From NCBI RefSeq assembly GCF_030127105.1, contig NZ_CP126161.1:744001-808000 (forward strand): a stretch of DNA of 64,000 nucleotides. Direction: 5' to 3'. Of this stretch, positions 14,970-26,271 are shown piece after piece. This DNA is from Haloarcula pelagica (GTDB lineage Archaea; Halobacteriota; Halobacteria; Halobacteriales; Haloarculaceae). How positions within the stretch are numbered: the first letter of the stretch is position 1; each line of letters starts with the position of its first letter. Below the pieces are notes generated by a model. That model was not told the origin of the DNA, did not search any database, and saw only the letters and a program-made list of their open reading frames with translations. The position numbers and the translations under genes were made by a program.

Positions 14970-17336
14970 TCAGCGGTCCTCGCCCGTGAGCCCGTCCAGC
15001 AGCGCGATCGCACCGGCCTTGTCGAGCGGGTCGTTCGCGTTGCCACAGTGGGGCGACTGCACGCAGGCCGGACAGCCGTCGGCACAGCCACAGCCACGGA
15101 GCATCGTGAGCGTGGTCCGTGCGAGGGCGTCGATCTCCTCGTAGCCGGCGCGAGTCAATCCGATACCACCGGGGTAGCCGTCGTACACGAAGATCGTCGG
15201 CTCGCCCGTGTGTGGATGTCGCGGCGTCGACAGCCCGCCGATGTCGCCCCGGTCACAGAGATACTGGAATGGAAACAGCGAGATCATCGCGTGTTCGGCC
15301 GCGTGGATCGAACCGGGGAAGTCACCCGCCGGCGCGGCGTCGGTGGGCTGTCCGCCGTCGGTGTCGCCGCCTTCGGCGGTCACCCGGCGGATCTCGGTCT
15401 CGATGTCCTCGGGGACGGTGTAGTACAGCGCCGTCGTCTCCAGTGTCGTCTCCGGGAGGTCCAGGGGCCGCTGGCCCAGCACCTCGCCGGAGGAACCGTC
15501 GCGGCGCTCATAGCCGGTGATCTGCTTGCGCATCGTCACCGAGGCGAAACGGACGGGCACGTCCGGCCGCGCGTCGAAGGCTCGCTCGTCGTGGTCTTCC
15601 TCGACGGTGATCGTCTTGTCGTGGCGCACACGTGTGAAATAGTCCGCCCACGTCCGGTCGAGTTCGGCGACGCCCGCCGAGAGGTCGAGGTCGGTCACCT
15701 CGTAGCGCCGCCCCTGGTGGTGATAGATCGCGCCGGGGTGGGCGTCCCGTAACGCGTCCTCGAAGGGGAGAGTCGCCAGCACGTCGCCGTCGGCGACCAG
15801 TTTCACGTCGCGGTCGTCGACGGTCCGCAGGCTCATGTCGTGGTGGGGCGAGCCGTTCGCGAGCCAGCGGACGCCGTCGTCGGTCGTCCGGCGGTCCAGC
15901 GTCCCCTCGGCTTCGAGCGCCGCGACCACGTCGGGGAACGTGCCCCCGAAGTGCCGGTCGTCGTCGGGCGAGAGCCAGTTCTCGCGGGCGGCCGCGTGGA
16001 CGTGATCGGGGAGCAACTGCTCGTTCTCCGGGTTCGTGACGGCTTGCTCGGGCGGTTTCTCGAACAGTTCCGCCGGCGTCCGCATGACGAACTGGTCCAG
16101 TTGGTCCTCGCCGCCGACCAGCACCACGAGCGCGGGGTCGATCCCGCGGCCCGCGCGGCCGGCCTGCTGGAACGCGCGCATCCGCGTGCCGGGGTAGCCG
16201 TCCAGTAGCACGGCGTCCAGCCCGCCTACGTCGACGCCTAACTCCAGTGCGCTGGTCGACCACACTCCCCGGAGGTCGCCCGACTGGAGTCGGGATTCGA
16301 GGTCTCGGCGGCGTTCGTCGGTCAGGGCCGCCTGGTAGGCGCCGACCGCGTTCGCGAGGTCGTACTCGCCCCGGTCCCGCAGGTCGCCGGCGCTCTCGTC
16401 GGCGTAGCGCTCGGCGGTCTGGCGCGAGCCCGCGAAGACGACTGTCTGGTAGCCCCGCTCGACGAGATCGACGAACAGCCGCTTGGTCTCGACGTGGCTG
16501 GACCGCCGGCGGCCGCTGCCCCAGCCACCGTCGGACTCGTACTCGGGCGGGTTCCACAGCAGCCAGTGGCGCGGCCCGCTCGCGCTCGTGTCCTCGTCGA
16601 CGAGCGCGAACGACGACGCCGGGCGACCGGTGACCGCCGCGGCGTGTTCGACCGGGTTACCGATCGTCGCCGAGCAACAGATCCAGTCGGGGTCGTTGTC
16701 GAACCGCTCTGCGAGCCGCTGGAGGCGGCGGAAGACGAGCGCGACGTGGCTGCCGAAGATCCCCCGGTAGCCGTGGACTTCGTCGACGACGACGGTCTCT
16801 AACCGCTGGAAGAACCAGTCCCACAGCCGGTGCCCGTGGGGGAGAATCCCGTAGTGGAGCATGTCAGGCGTCGTCAACAGCACCGTCGGTTGGCGCTCGC
16901 GGATCGCCTCCTTCTCGGACTTCGACTGCCGGCCGGTGTACTGGGCGACCGAGACGCCGGAGGCGAAACCGAGCCCCTGAGCCAACTCCGAGAGGGTCTC
17001 GGTCTGGTCGTTGATCAGCGCGACCTGCGGGGCGACGTACAGCGTGGTCCCACGCCGGTCCAGCGCGCGCTCGAACGCCGGGACGGTGTAGGCGAGGCTC
17101 TTGCCGCTTGCCGTCTCGGTCGCCAGGACGACGTTGTCGCCGTCGCGTGTCGCCTCGATGGCGGCGGTCTGGTGGGCGTACAGCGAGTCGATCCCCTCGT
17201 CGGCGAGGACGGTCGCCAGCCGGGATTCGAGATCGCAGTCGGCGACGGTCGCCTCCCGGCCGGGCACCGTCCGCTGGTCGGCGATCTGGCCCTCGTAGTA
17301 AGGGCGGTCACGGAGCCAGTCGATAGTCTCGTCCAC
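14970..17336 (-). CDS. DEAD/H-box helicase with C-terminal metal-binding Cys cluster (MrfA/Hrq1-like)
   Basis: 788 residues from a GTG at 17336. Helicase motifs: Q-type HQTAAIE, motif I ATETASGKS, motif II VVDEVHGY, motif III SATIGNP, motif VI QQAGRAGRG. The C-terminal part is the DUF1998-type module with the Cys cluster CGCADGCPACVQSPHCGN, which in MrfA and Hrq1 binds a metal; family members are 3'-5' DNA helicases linked to repair. An ORF extends the N terminus to 17522, but it overlaps the upstream btuD gene and reads as Arg/Ser/Pro-rich noise, so I rejected it. The gene is 37 bp downstream of btuD on the same strand and probably cotranscribed. Confidence 0.85.
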   Translation of the reverse strand: MDETIDWLRDRPYYEGQIADQRTVPGREATVADCDLESRLATVLADEGIDSLYAHQTAAIEATRDGDNVVLATETASGKSLAYTVPAFERALDRRGTTLYVAPQVALINDQTETLSELAQGLGFASGVSVAQYTGRQSKSEKEAIRERQPTVLLTTPDMLHYGILPHGHRLWDWFFQRLETVVVDEVHGYRGIFGSHVALVFRRLQRLAERFDNDPDWICCSATIGNPVEHAAAVTGRPASSFALVDEDTSASGPRHWLLWNPPEYESDGGWGSGRRRSSHVETKRLFVDLVERGYQTVVFAGSRQTAERYADESAGDLRDRGEYDLANAVGAYQAALTDERRRDLESRLQSGDLRGVWSTSALELGVDVGGLDAVLLDGYPGTRMRAFQQAGRAGRGIDPALVVLVGGEDQLDQFVMRTPAELFEKPPEQAVTNPENEQLLPDHVHAAARENWLSPDDDRHFGGTFPDVVAALEAEGTLDRRTTDDGVRWLANGSPHHDMSLRTVDDRDVKLVADGDVLATLPFEDALRDAHPGAIYHHQGRRYEVTDLDLSAGVAELDRTWADYFTRVRHDKTITVEEDHDERAFDARPDVPVRFASVTMRKQITGYERRDGSSGEVLGQRPLDLPETTLETTALYYTVPEDIETEIRRVTAEGGDTDGGQPTDAAPAGDFPGSIHAAEHAMISLFPFQYLCDRGDIGGLSTPRHPHTGEPTIFVYDGYPGGIGLTRAGYEEIDALARTTLTMLRGCGCADGCPACVQSPHCGNANDPLDKAGAIALLDGLTGEDR

Positions 17337-17373
17337 GGCGTCGGTTGGGAGTCGACGGTGTTGAGTCGTGCGG

Positions 17374-18564
17374 TCAGTCGTCCTGTGCCGGCGGGGGCTG
17401 GGACCGACGCGGGTGGTCGCTGTCGAGTTCGGCACGGAGTCGAGAGAGGACGGCGTCGGCGTCTCCGTCGCCGGCGACGACCGTCTCGGCGGCGTCGACG
17501 ACCGGGCGGTTTCCGGGTGCAACGTCGCCGGCCGTCACGACGGCGTCGGCCCGGTCCGCCAGTTCGACCGCGCGCTCCCGGGTGCCGTCGTCGATGCCGG
17601 CGAACGCTGGGACGGTCACCGCCACACAGTCCAGTGCCGCCGCACGGTCGGTCGCGACATCGCCCGCGGGAGCGACACCGAGTGTCACCTCGAACCCGGC
17701 GCCCGCGAGGCGGGACAGCGCCGTCGCCGCCGACTGGCCGGTCCCGACGACGTGGACGCGTGCGTCGGCCGTCCCGGCGGTCCGTGCGGGCAGGGGCGTC
17801 ACCAGCGGCGCGTCGGTCACGGGGTGGTCCGTGACGAGGGCGTTGGCGTCGAACGCTTCGCCCAGCGTCTCGGCGCCCAGCACGTCTTCGGGCGGGCCGG
17901 CGGCCCGGATCTCACCGCCCGCGACCAACACGAGTTCGTCGCAGTACCGCGCCGCGAGGTTGAGGTCGTGGATGGCGGCGACGGCCGTCTTGCCGTCCGC
18001 GACGAGGTCGGCGACCAGTTCCAGCGTCCGGACGGCGTGGTTGATGTCCAGGCTGGCGGTCGGTTCGTCCAGCAGCAACACCGGCGTCGACTGGGCCAGC
18101 GCCCGCGCCAGGAGGACCCGCTGGCGTTCGCCGCCCGACAGCGAGGTCACGCGCCGGTCGGCGAACTCGGCGACCTCGGCCCGCTCCATCGCCTGCTCGA
18201 TGGCCGCCTGGTCGTCGGAGCCGGCGCGCTCGAACCGCCCCAGATGTGGCGTCCGTCCCATCTCGACGACCTGCTCGACGGTGAAGTCGAACGACAGCGA
18301 GGTCGACTGTGGGAGTCGGGCGATCAGCCGGCCGATCTCGCTGGCGCTGCGCTCGTGGACCTCGTGGTCGGCGACGGTGACGCGTCCCTCGTCGGGGACG
18401 AGCGTGCCGCCGACGGTTCGCAGCAGCGTCGTCTTCCCGGCCCCGTTGGGACCGACCAGCCCGACGAGTGAGCCCTCGGCGACGGCCAGGTCGATCCCCG
18501 AGAGGATCTCCTGCTCGGCGATCGACACCGACAGGTCCGTCGTCTCGACGATGGGACAGGTCAC
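17374..18564 (-). CDS. btuD: Corrinoid/heme-type ABC transporter ATP-binding protein
   Basis: 396 residues. Residues ~1-255 are an ABC ATPase: Walker [11 protein letters not shown] loop LPQSTSL, signature LSGGERQRV, Walker [14 protein letters not shown]-loop AIHDLN. The first part is typical of FecE/BtuD ATPases for iron complexes, heme or cobalamin. A further ~130 residues form a Rossmann-like extension ([20 protein letters not shown]), seen in haloarchaeal BtuD proteins and of unknown role. It overlaps btuC by 4 bp (ATGA). Corrinoid specificity is inferred from the haloarchaeal BtuF-like gene beside it. Confidence 0.88.
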   Translation of the reverse strand: MTCPIVETTDLSVSIAEQEILSGIDLAVAEGSLVGLVGPNGAGKTTLLRTVGGTLVPDEGRVTVADHEVHERSASEIGRLIARLPQSTSLSFDFTVEQVVEMGRTPHLGRFERAGSDDQAAIEQAMERAEVAEFADRRVTSLSGGERQRVLLARALAQSTPVLLLDEPTASLDINHAVRTLELVADLVADGKTAVAAIHDLNLAARYCDELVLVAGGEIRAAGPPEDVLGAETLGEAFDANALVTDHPVTDAPLVTPLPARTAGTADARVHVVGTGQSAATALSRLAGAGFEVTLGVAPAGDVATDRAAALDCVAVTVPAFAGIDDGTRERAVELADRADAVVTAGDVAPGNRPVVDAAETVVAGDGDADAVLSRLRAELDSDHPRRSQPPPAQDD

Positions 18565-19631
18565 AGCTCGTGGACCTCCCGTTTGCGCAGCAGATACAGG
18601 AAGAAGGGCGCGCCGAGTGCGGCCGTGACGATCCCGACGGGGATCTCCGCGCTGCCCGACCGGGCGAGGGTGTCCGTGGCGACGAGGAACGAGGCCCCCG
18701 CGAGCGCCGCCGTCGGCAGGAGCACGCGGTGGTCCGGTCCGACGACGAGCCGCATCGCGTGGGGGACGATGAGGCCGACGAAGCCGATGACGCCCGACAC
18801 GGCCACGCCGGCGGCCGTGACGACCGCCGACCCGGCCAAGAGAACCCGCTTGCTTCGCTCGACCTCGACGCCGAGGGCGTGGGCGTCCTCGCTGCCCAGG
18901 AGGAGGACGTTCAAGTCCCGTGTGTACACGAGCAGTGCGAGGAACGGAGCGACGACGAACGCCGTGCTGACCCCGACATCGGCCCAGGCGGTGTTCGCGA
19001 GGTGGCCCATCAGCCAGAACACGGCCCGGCGCATGCTCTCCCCGCTCTGGAGGAGCAGAAAGGAGACCACCGCACCCAGGAACGTCTGGACCGCGACGCC
19101 GGCCAGCAGCAGCGTCGCGACGGGAGTCTGGCCGTTGCGAGTCGCGATGAGGTAGACGCCGAACGCGGCGAGCAAGGCGCCGGCGAAGGCCGCGGCCCGT
19201 AGTCCAAGCCCCCAGGGGAGCGCGACGGGGAGCACGATGAACCCGACGGCGCCGACGGCCGCTCCGGAGGAGACGCCGATGATCGAGGGGTCGGCCATCG
19301 GGTTCCGGAACACGCCCTGCATCACCGTCCCGGCGGCCGACAGCGAGAAGCCGACGACCGCCCCCAGGACGATCCGCGGGAGGCGGACCTGCATGACGAT
19401 CTGGCGCTGGAGGTCTTCGACGGGAAACTGGAACAGCGGCGCCGTGGTGAGTTCGGGGCTCCCTCCGGCGACGGAGACGCTCGTGGGGACGGCGACGGCG
19501 TTCAGCAGGACCTTCCCCACGTCCGCCGGCGGGATCCAGACGGGGCCGATACCCGCACTCACCGTGACGACGACGAGCAACAGGCAGCCGAGCCCGCTGG
19601 ACCAGCCGAGTGCGCGCCCCGTCGTATGCAT
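18561..19631 (-). CDS. btuC: Corrinoid-type ABC transporter permease (FecCD family)
   Basis: 356 residues with about ten membrane segments. Family landmarks are visible: [41 protein letters not shown] near the cytoplasmic coupling region, and [17 protein letters not shown] close to the C terminus. Length is normal for BtuC/FecCD. The start at 19631 is supported by the shared TATA element 25-34 bp upstream. It is translated together with btuD (4-bp overlap) and is divergent from btuF. Confidence 0.9.
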   Translation of the reverse strand: MHTTGRALGWSSGLGCLLLVVVTVSAGIGPVWIPPADVGKVLLNAVAVPTSVSVAGGSPELTTAPLFQFPVEDLQRQIVMQVRLPRIVLGAVVGFSLSAAGTVMQGVFRNPMADPSIIGVSSGAAVGAVGFIVLPVALPWGLGLRAAAFAGALLAAFGVYLIATRNGQTPVATLLLAGVAVQTFLGAVVSFLLLQSGESMRRAVFWLMGHLANTAWADVGVSTAFVVAPFLALLVYTRDLNVLLLGSEDAHALGVEVERSKRVLLAGSAVVTAAGVAVSGVIGFVGLIVPHAMRLVVGPDHRVLLPTAALAGASFLVATDTLARSGSAEIPVGIVTAALGAPFFLYLLRKREVHEL

Positions 19632-19655
19632 GTTCGAAAGCTGAGTTGGAGTAGG

Positions 19656-19665
19656 TAAATATTTA
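19656..19665. promoter_or_regulatory. Symmetric bidirectional TATA box TAAATATTTA
   Basis: A perfect 10-bp palindrome centred almost midway between the two start codons (about 29.5 bp to the btuC ATG and 30.5 bp to the btuF ATG). It is the only AT-rich block in the 59-bp gap, so it probably serves both genes. Confidence 0.65.
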
Positions 19666-19690
19666 TTGTTCCTGTGTTCCCTCGTATACG

Positions 19691-21007
19691 ATGAGACGGT
19701 ACACGACGCTGTGTGTCGGACTGCTTCTCGTGGTGTCTGCGGTCGCCGCCGTGCCGACGGCGACTGCCGCGACCACGACGAGTTCCCACTGTAGCTTCCC
19801 GGTCACGATCACCGACGCGACCGGGACCGAAGTAACGATCGAGGAACCGCCCGAGCGCGTGACGACCACCAACCCCTCGGCCGCCCAGACGATGTGGGAG
19901 ATCGGCGGCCGCGAACAGGTCGTCGGACTCACCCAGTACGCCTCGTATCTCGACGGGGCCGACCAGCGGACGAACGTCTCCGCTGGGTTCGGCGTCAACG
20001 TCGAGAAAGTCGTCGGAACGAACCCGGATCTGGTTCTCGCGCCGAACGCCAGCGCCAGGGACGTGCGGCCGCTCCGCGACGCGGGGCTGAAAGTCTACCA
20101 CCTCCGGGCCGCGACGAACATCGACACCATCAGCGAGAAGACGAACACGATCGGTCGACTGACCGGTAACTGTCAGGGCGCTGAGCAGGCCAACGCCTGG
20201 ATGAACGCCAACGTCAACGCGATCAGGGACACGACCGACGGCATCGACAGCCGTCCGAGAGTCCTCTACCCGCTCGGGAGCGGGTTCGTCGCCGCCGACG
20301 ACACGTTCATCAACTCGCTGATCCAGTTGTCGGGCGGAGACAACGTCGCCGCACGGAGCCACACCGGCTACCCCCAGTTGAGCAGCGAGGTCATCCTGCA
20401 ACTCGATCCCGAAGTCCTCGTGGTGACGCGCAACCCCGGTATCGTCCAGCAACAACCCTACGCGAGCACGACCGCCGGCCAGCGGAACGCGACTGTCCAG
20501 GTTCAGACGAGACATCTCAACCAACCGGCGCCCCGCAGCGTCGTCCGTGCTGCACACAGCCTGACCAGCCAGTTCTACCCACAGGCCTACAGCGAGGACA
20601 GTTACGTCCCGCGGTCGGCGGTCGGCGGGTCCACTCCCACGGCGACTCCGATTCCCGAGCCCACACCGACAGCGACCTCGACCCCCACTCCCACTCAGTC
20701 CCCCGACGAATCGGGCAACGGTGGCGGCTCCGCGCCAGCGGACGACTCCGGTGACGTGAACGACGATGGGTCCGATTCATCGGTTGTGTCGGACGACGAA
20801 CAGGCGACGACGACTCCGACAGCGCAGTCGACTGTGACTCCGACCGACCGAGCAACTGCTACCCCGACATCACCGGCGACCGCGACCCCCGATCAGGGTA
20901 CGACTACCACAGCCGAACCGACGACGAGCGGTAACGGCCCCGGCTTCACCGCTGTCGCCGCCGTCCTCGCGCTGCTCGCGTGTGCGCTGCTCGCGCGACA
21001 TCGATAA
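19691..21007 (+). CDS. btuF: Surface-anchored corrinoid-binding protein of the BtuCDF transporter
   Basis: 438 residues. An N-terminal Sec signal ([19 protein letters not shown]) precedes a periplasmic-binding-protein fold of the helical-backbone type (residues ~35-300; [45 protein letters not shown]). A ~110-residue Thr/Pro/Asp linker rich in TPTATPT units follows, then a C-terminal [17 protein letters not shown] segment and Arg tail: a PGF-CTERM signal for archaeosortase processing and lipid anchoring. Haloarchaeal proteins with this layout are annotated as corrinoid-binding; the substrate itself cannot be proved here. Confidence 0.88.
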   Translation: MRRYTTLCVGLLLVVSAVAAVPTATAATTTSSHCSFPVTITDATGTEVTIEEPPERVTTTNPSAAQTMWEIGGREQVVGLTQYASYLDGADQRTNVSAGFGVNVEKVVGTNPDLVLAPNASARDVRPLRDAGLKVYHLRAATNIDTISEKTNTIGRLTGNCQGAEQANAWMNANVNAIRDTTDGIDSRPRVLYPLGSGFVAADDTFINSLIQLSGGDNVAARSHTGYPQLSSEVILQLDPEVLVVTRNPGIVQQQPYASTTAGQRNATVQVQTRHLNQPAPRSVVRAAHSLTSQFYPQAYSEDSYVPRSAVGGSTPTATPIPEPTPTATSTPTPTQSPDESGNGGGSAPADDSGDVNDDGSDSSVVSDDEQATTTPTAQSTVTPTDRATATPTSPATATPDQGTTTTAEPTTSGNGPGFTAVAAVLALLACALLARHR

Positions 21008-21141
21008 CGGTTCGACCGGCCGGTCGGCGCCGTCCGATGTCGGCCAACCGCCAGTTGCATTACCAACACGTATTTCGGGTGTTCGTCTCGATGTCCTCAC
21101 CGCATTACAGCGTTTGCGTCCAGTATAAACACACATAACAT

Positions 21142-21150
21142 TCTTAATTT
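21142..21150 (+). promoter_or_regulatory. Likely promoter of the oligopeptide transporter operon
   Basis: TCTTAATTT lies ~42 bp before the ATG at 21189, with a Shine-Dalgarno-like CAGGAG at 21175-21180. The 180-bp gap after btuF contains no ORF of interest. Confidence 0.4.
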
Positions 21151-21188
21151 AGGCGTCTCAGTGTCAATGTAGCTCAGGAGATCCCACA

Positions 21189-23162
21189 ATGACTAACGTA
21201 CCTGAAGATGTCCTCCCTGATGGACTGTCCCGACGACGACTCATGCAGAGCGCGGCCGGTATCGCCGCCGCTGCGATGGCCGGCTGTCAAGGCGACGGCG
21301 GCAGCGGTGGCGGTGGCGGCGGCTCTATCGACCCCGTCCAGGACCGGGTCGAAGTTACCCCCAGCGAGATCCAGGAAGGCGGAAGCTTCCGGACGGCAGT
21401 CGGTGCCAACCCCGACACGTTCGAGTTCGCCGAGAGTACCTCCGCACAGGCGTCGATCATGCACAATCTCATCTTCGAGGGGCTGACCACGACCAGCGCC
21501 AGCGGCGAGATCTACTCGTGGCTCGCCGAGTCCTACGAGCGAGTCGACGTACAGGAGGCGAGCCCGGCCGACTACACCGACTACATGACGACAGCCCCCT
21601 ACGCCGAAGGCGAGGAGGGCGCCGTGTTCATCGACACGGACAAACAGATCGTCATCCAGGACCCGGACAACCCCGACAGCCCCTCGGGCGGCGACGAGGC
21701 CCGCATCCTCACCGTCGACGAAGCGGCCGACGCCGTCGCCGACGGCACCTACGGGATGCACTTCCAGTTCCAGCTCCACGAGGGAGTCACCTTCCACAAC
21801 GGTGAGGAGATGACCGCCGACAACGTGGTCGCCTCCTACAACCGCCTCCAGAACTCCAGTCTCTCGGGACAGGTGTACGACTCCCTGCTCCACATCGCCG
21901 CCGACGGCGACTACACCGTCGACCTCTACGCTCAGACGCCCGACGCCGCCGCGATCCGCGAACTGGGTGAGTTCCCGATCTACCCCTCCGAGATCACCGA
22001 CAACCTCGAACTGGGGCAGATGGACCCCCGACAGGGGAACACCCCGCTGGGAACCGGCCCGTTCCAGCTCGCCGAGTTCGCAAACGAGGACTTCGTCCGC
22101 TTCACGGCGTTCGAAGACCACTGGTTCGAGACCGGGATGAAAGACTGGTTCGACGGCCCCTCCGAGTTCCCGAACGGCCCGGCCGTCGACGAGGTCGACA
22201 TCTCGATCATTCCCTCGGACGCACAGCGGTCGGCCGCGCTCCAGAACGACGAGATCGACATGGCCTTCGGCCTGACCGCCAGCACGCTGACGAACTACCA
22301 GGAGTCGGACGGCTTCCGGACCGCCCCGACAAACGGCGCCGGCTACACGTTCATGCAGTTCCCGGTCCGCCAGGAACCCTGGACCAACGCGAAGCTCCGC
22401 CGCGCCGTGAACAAGCTCATCCCGCGCCAGACGATCTCCGACGAGATCTTCCAGGGCTGGGAGAAGCCCGCCTGGGTCCCGCTCCCGCCGCTCGCGGCGG
22501 GTGCCGGTTCGACCGACTACGACGCGATGGTCGAGAACCTCCAGAGCTACAACACCTACGACACCGAGGAGGCTACCCAGCTCGCCCAGGAAGCCGTCGA
22601 CGAGATGGGGATCGAGACACCGATCGAGGTCACGCTGGAGACGAACTCCGACAACGACGACCGCGTCCGCACCGTCGAACTCATCGCCGAGTCGATGAAC
22701 CAGACGGAGTTTTTCGACGTGACTGTCAACACCAAGGAGTTCCTCACGTTCATCAGCCAACTGCTCAGCGAGAACTACTGGGAGGAGGGCAAGCTCGCCT
22801 TCATCGGGCTCTCGGGCGGGTTCAACCCCCACGGCTACGCGAAGTCGGTCCACCACCCGGACAACTTCGCTCAGTGTTGTAACTTCCAGAACATCGACAT
22901 CCAGGACCTCAACCAGCAGCTCCGCGAGGCACGCTACGGCGTCGATGTCGTCGAGGACGCCTCCCTCCGTGCCGAGCGCTACGAGACGGTCTGGGAGACC
23001 ATCCTCGAACAGAACGCCAACTCCTACGGGACCCACAGCACACTGGTAGGTGTCGTCAACGACTCCGTCAAGGGGTTCAACACCTACCCGAGTACCCAGG
23101 ACGTTGTCGGGTACGCGATGTACAACGCACCCGACCAACAGGTCACCTACCTCGACCAGTAA
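21189..23162 (+). CDS. ABC transporter substrate-binding lipoprotein, oligopeptide/dipeptide type
   Basis: 657 residues. The N terminus has a twin-arginine motif (SRRRLMQS) and lipobox (MAGC at ~33), so it should be exported folded by Tat and lipid-anchored; a Gly/Ser linker follows. The body is a family 5 solute-binding protein: GVTFHNGEEMTADNVVASYN, NTPLGTGPFQLAEFANEDFV and PTNGAGYTFMQFPVRQEPWT are family hallmarks. It is ~100 residues longer than bacterial DppA, with an insert around residues 110-165. It heads a five-gene operon with two permeases and two ATPases. The ligand (peptide, sugar or other) is not determinable. Confidence 0.92.
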   Translation: MTNVPEDVLPDGLSRRRLMQSAAGIAAAAMAGCQGDGGSGGGGGGSIDPVQDRVEVTPSEIQEGGSFRTAVGANPDTFEFAESTSAQASIMHNLIFEGLTTTSASGEIYSWLAESYERVDVQEASPADYTDYMTTAPYAEGEEGAVFIDTDKQIVIQDPDNPDSPSGGDEARILTVDEAADAVADGTYGMHFQFQLHEGVTFHNGEEMTADNVVASYNRLQNSSLSGQVYDSLLHIAADGDYTVDLYAQTPDAAAIRELGEFPIYPSEITDNLELGQMDPRQGNTPLGTGPFQLAEFANEDFVRFTAFEDHWFETGMKDWFDGPSEFPNGPAVDEVDISIIPSDAQRSAALQNDEIDMAFGLTASTLTNYQESDGFRTAPTNGAGYTFMQFPVRQEPWTNAKLRRAVNKLIPRQTISDEIFQGWEKPAWVPLPPLAAGAGSTDYDAMVENLQSYNTYDTEEATQLAQEAVDEMGIETPIEVTLETNSDNDDRVRTVELIAESMNQTEFFDVTVNTKEFLTFISQLLSENYWEEGKLAFIGLSGGFNPHGYAKSVHHPDNFAQCCNFQNIDIQDLNQQLREARYGVDVVEDASLRAERYETVWETILEQNANSYGTHSTLVGVVNDSVKGFNTYPSTQDVVGYAMYNAPDQQVTYLDQ

Positions 23163-23177
23163 CGGTCGAGTCCGAAC

Positions 23178-24131
23178 ATGAGCCTGCGACGCTTCATCGT
23201 CAAGCGGTTGTTGTTGGTGTTCCCGATACTGTTCGGTGTCTCGGTGATCACGTTCGCGCTCGTCCAGTTGACGCCGGGTGATCCGATCGACGTAGTGGTG
23301 GCGTTGAACCCGGACATCTCGCCGGCCGAGGAGGCCCGCCTCCGCGCCCGGTACGGGCTGAACGACCCGATCTGGTCGCAGTACATCCAGTGGCTGACCG
23401 ACGTGTTACGGGGCGACTTCGGGACGGTCATCGCGACCGACCGCGCCGTCAGCGACGTGATCGTCGAACGGCTCCCCGAGACGATCGCGCTGGGGCTGTT
23501 CGGCTGGGTGTTCGCGGTCGTCATCGCCATCCCGACCGGGATCTACGCCGCCGTCCGGAAGGACGAACTCGGTGACCACGTCAGTCGCTTCGTGGCGCTG
23601 TCGGGCATCTCGATCCCGAACTTCTGGCTCGGCCTGATGTTGATTCTGGTCGGCTCGCTCATCGTCGGCGCGTGGCCGGTGTTGCCACCGCGAAAGCCGC
23701 TGTATCACCCCGAAACGCTGTGGTATCTCCTCCTCCCGGGCATCACCATCGGTACCGCGTCGGCGTCGACGCTGATGCGAATCATGCGCTCGTCGATGGC
23801 CGAGGAGATGAACAAGGAGTACGTCACCGCCGCCCGCGCCAAGGGCCTGCCCGAACGCACGGTCGTGCTCAAACACGTCCTCCGGAACTCGCTGATCTCG
23901 GTGACGACGGTGGCCGCCTTCCTGACCGCGAGCATCGTCGCCGGCTCTGTCGTCGTCGAGTCGGTCTTTGGCTGGCCGGGGCTTGGACAGGCACTCGTCG
24001 GCGCCGTCAGGAACCGCGAGATCGACCTCATCCTGGCGATCACCCTCTTTATCGGGGTCGCGATCATCCTGGCGAACCTCGCGGCCGACATCATGTACGC
24101 GGTGCTGGACCCACGGATCAGGTACGATTGA
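23178..24131 (+). CDS. ABC transporter permease, DppB type
   Basis: 317 residues, six membrane segments. The N-terminal hallmark is LFGVSVITFALVQLTPGDP, followed by the long loop with YGLNDPIWSQYIQWL. The cytoplasmic EAA loop reads EYVTAARAKGLPERTVVLKH, which docks on the ATPase subunits. It lies 15 bp after the binding protein and is followed after 2 bp by the second permease, so it is part of one transcription unit. A standard length for the family. Confidence 0.93.
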   Translation: MSLRRFIVKRLLLVFPILFGVSVITFALVQLTPGDPIDVVVALNPDISPAEEARLRARYGLNDPIWSQYIQWLTDVLRGDFGTVIATDRAVSDVIVERLPETIALGLFGWVFAVVIAIPTGIYAAVRKDELGDHVSRFVALSGISIPNFWLGLMLILVGSLIVGAWPVLPPRKPLYHPETLWYLLLPGITIGTASASTLMRIMRSSMAEEMNKEYVTAARAKGLPERTVVLKHVLRNSLISVTTVAAFLTASIVAGSVVVESVFGWPGLGQALVGAVRNREIDLILAITLFIGVAIILANLAADIMYAVLDPRIRYD

Positions 24132-24133
24132 CA

Positions 24134-25170
24134 ATGTCAACTGAACGAGGACGGATCCGGGTAACCGGGTTCGACACGGACCAAGTGACCGAACGAGAAG
24201 CACTGTCGGACTGGAGCGAAGCCACGGGTGGCGAGACGGTGAGTCGGTGGCGCCGGGCGTTGCGGCGGTTCCGTCAGAACCGGGTCGCCATGCTCGGCGT
24301 CGTCGTCGTCACGGCGATGTCGCTGCTGGCGATCCTCGCCCGCCCGATCACCGTCGGCGGGATCCCCGTCCAGCCCATCTCCATCGCGCCCTACGACCCG
24401 AGCAACATCCTGTATCTGGACCCCACAGCGGACGTGGGTCGGTACGATCCGCCGACGCTGGCACACCCGATGGGGACCGACGCCTCCGGGCGTGACCTGT
24501 TCTCCCGGGTGCTCGTCGGCGGTCGACGCAGCATCTCTATCGGCTTCGTCGTCGTCGGAATCACGGCCACGTTTGGCCTCGTCTACGGGGCCGTCGCCGC
24601 CTACTACGGCGGCTGGATCGACGAGGTGTTGATGCGGTTCGTCGACGTGATGATCGCGTTCCCCGGTCTCGTGCTGGCGCTGGTCATCGTCGCGCTGCTG
24701 GGCGGGGGGTACTGGCCGCTCGTGATCGCCTTCTCCGTGCCCGGCTGGACCGGCTACGCGCGGATCATCCGCGGCGAGATCCTCTCGGTGAAGGAAAACG
24801 AGTACGTGCTGGCCGCCCAGGCGCTCGGTGCGCGCGACCGGTCGGTCATCTTCCGCCACATCGTTCCCAACGCCATGGCGCCGCTGATCGTCCAGGCCTC
24901 GCTTGCCATCGGGACGGTCGTCATCGGCGTCGCCGCGCTTGGCTTCCTCGGCCTGGGCTTCGAGCCCGGCACCCCCGAGTGGGGGACGATGCTCGACCAG
25001 ACCCGCGAGACGCTGATCCAGGGGCCGACCGGAACGATTCCCTGGTGGGCGACCGTGTTCCCCGGCGGCGCCATCTTCCTGTTCGTGATGGCGATGAACA
25101 TGATCGGTGACGGGGTCAACGACGCCTTAGACGCCCAGGAGGTCGGCAACGTCGACCAGGGAGGCGGCGG

Positions 25171-25174
<4 letters not shown>
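24134..25174 (+). CDS. ABC transporter permease, DppC type
   Basis: 346 residues. The first ~50 residues are hydrophilic (OppC N-terminal domain), with the first span at ~52-70 (MLGVVVVTAMSLLAILA). Conserved features: HPMGTDASGRDLFSRVL, then the transmembrane core, and the EAA loop EYVLAAQALGARDRSVIFRH. I chose ATG at 24134, two bases after the previous stop; the longer ORF upstream overlaps the DppB-type gene and is noise. Its stop overlaps the next start (ATGA at 25171-25174). Confidence 0.92.

Positions 25175-26260
<1,086 letters not shown>

Positions 26261-26271
<11 letters not shown>

Noticed and set aside
17337-17522. N-terminal extension of the helicase
   Set aside because: Overlaps the btuD coding sequence and reads as Ser/Pro/Arg/Thr-rich sequence not seen in the family; GTG at 17336 is adequate.
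21161-21185. tRNA-like TAGCTCAG sequence
   Set aside because: No acceptor stem, anticodon or T arm can be folded around it; it is the leader of the oligopeptide transporter operon.
21174-23138. Minus-strand ORF (654 residues) opposite the oligopeptide-binding protein
   Set aside because: Mirror frame of a real gene; low-complexity VDV/GRR pattern and no start signal.
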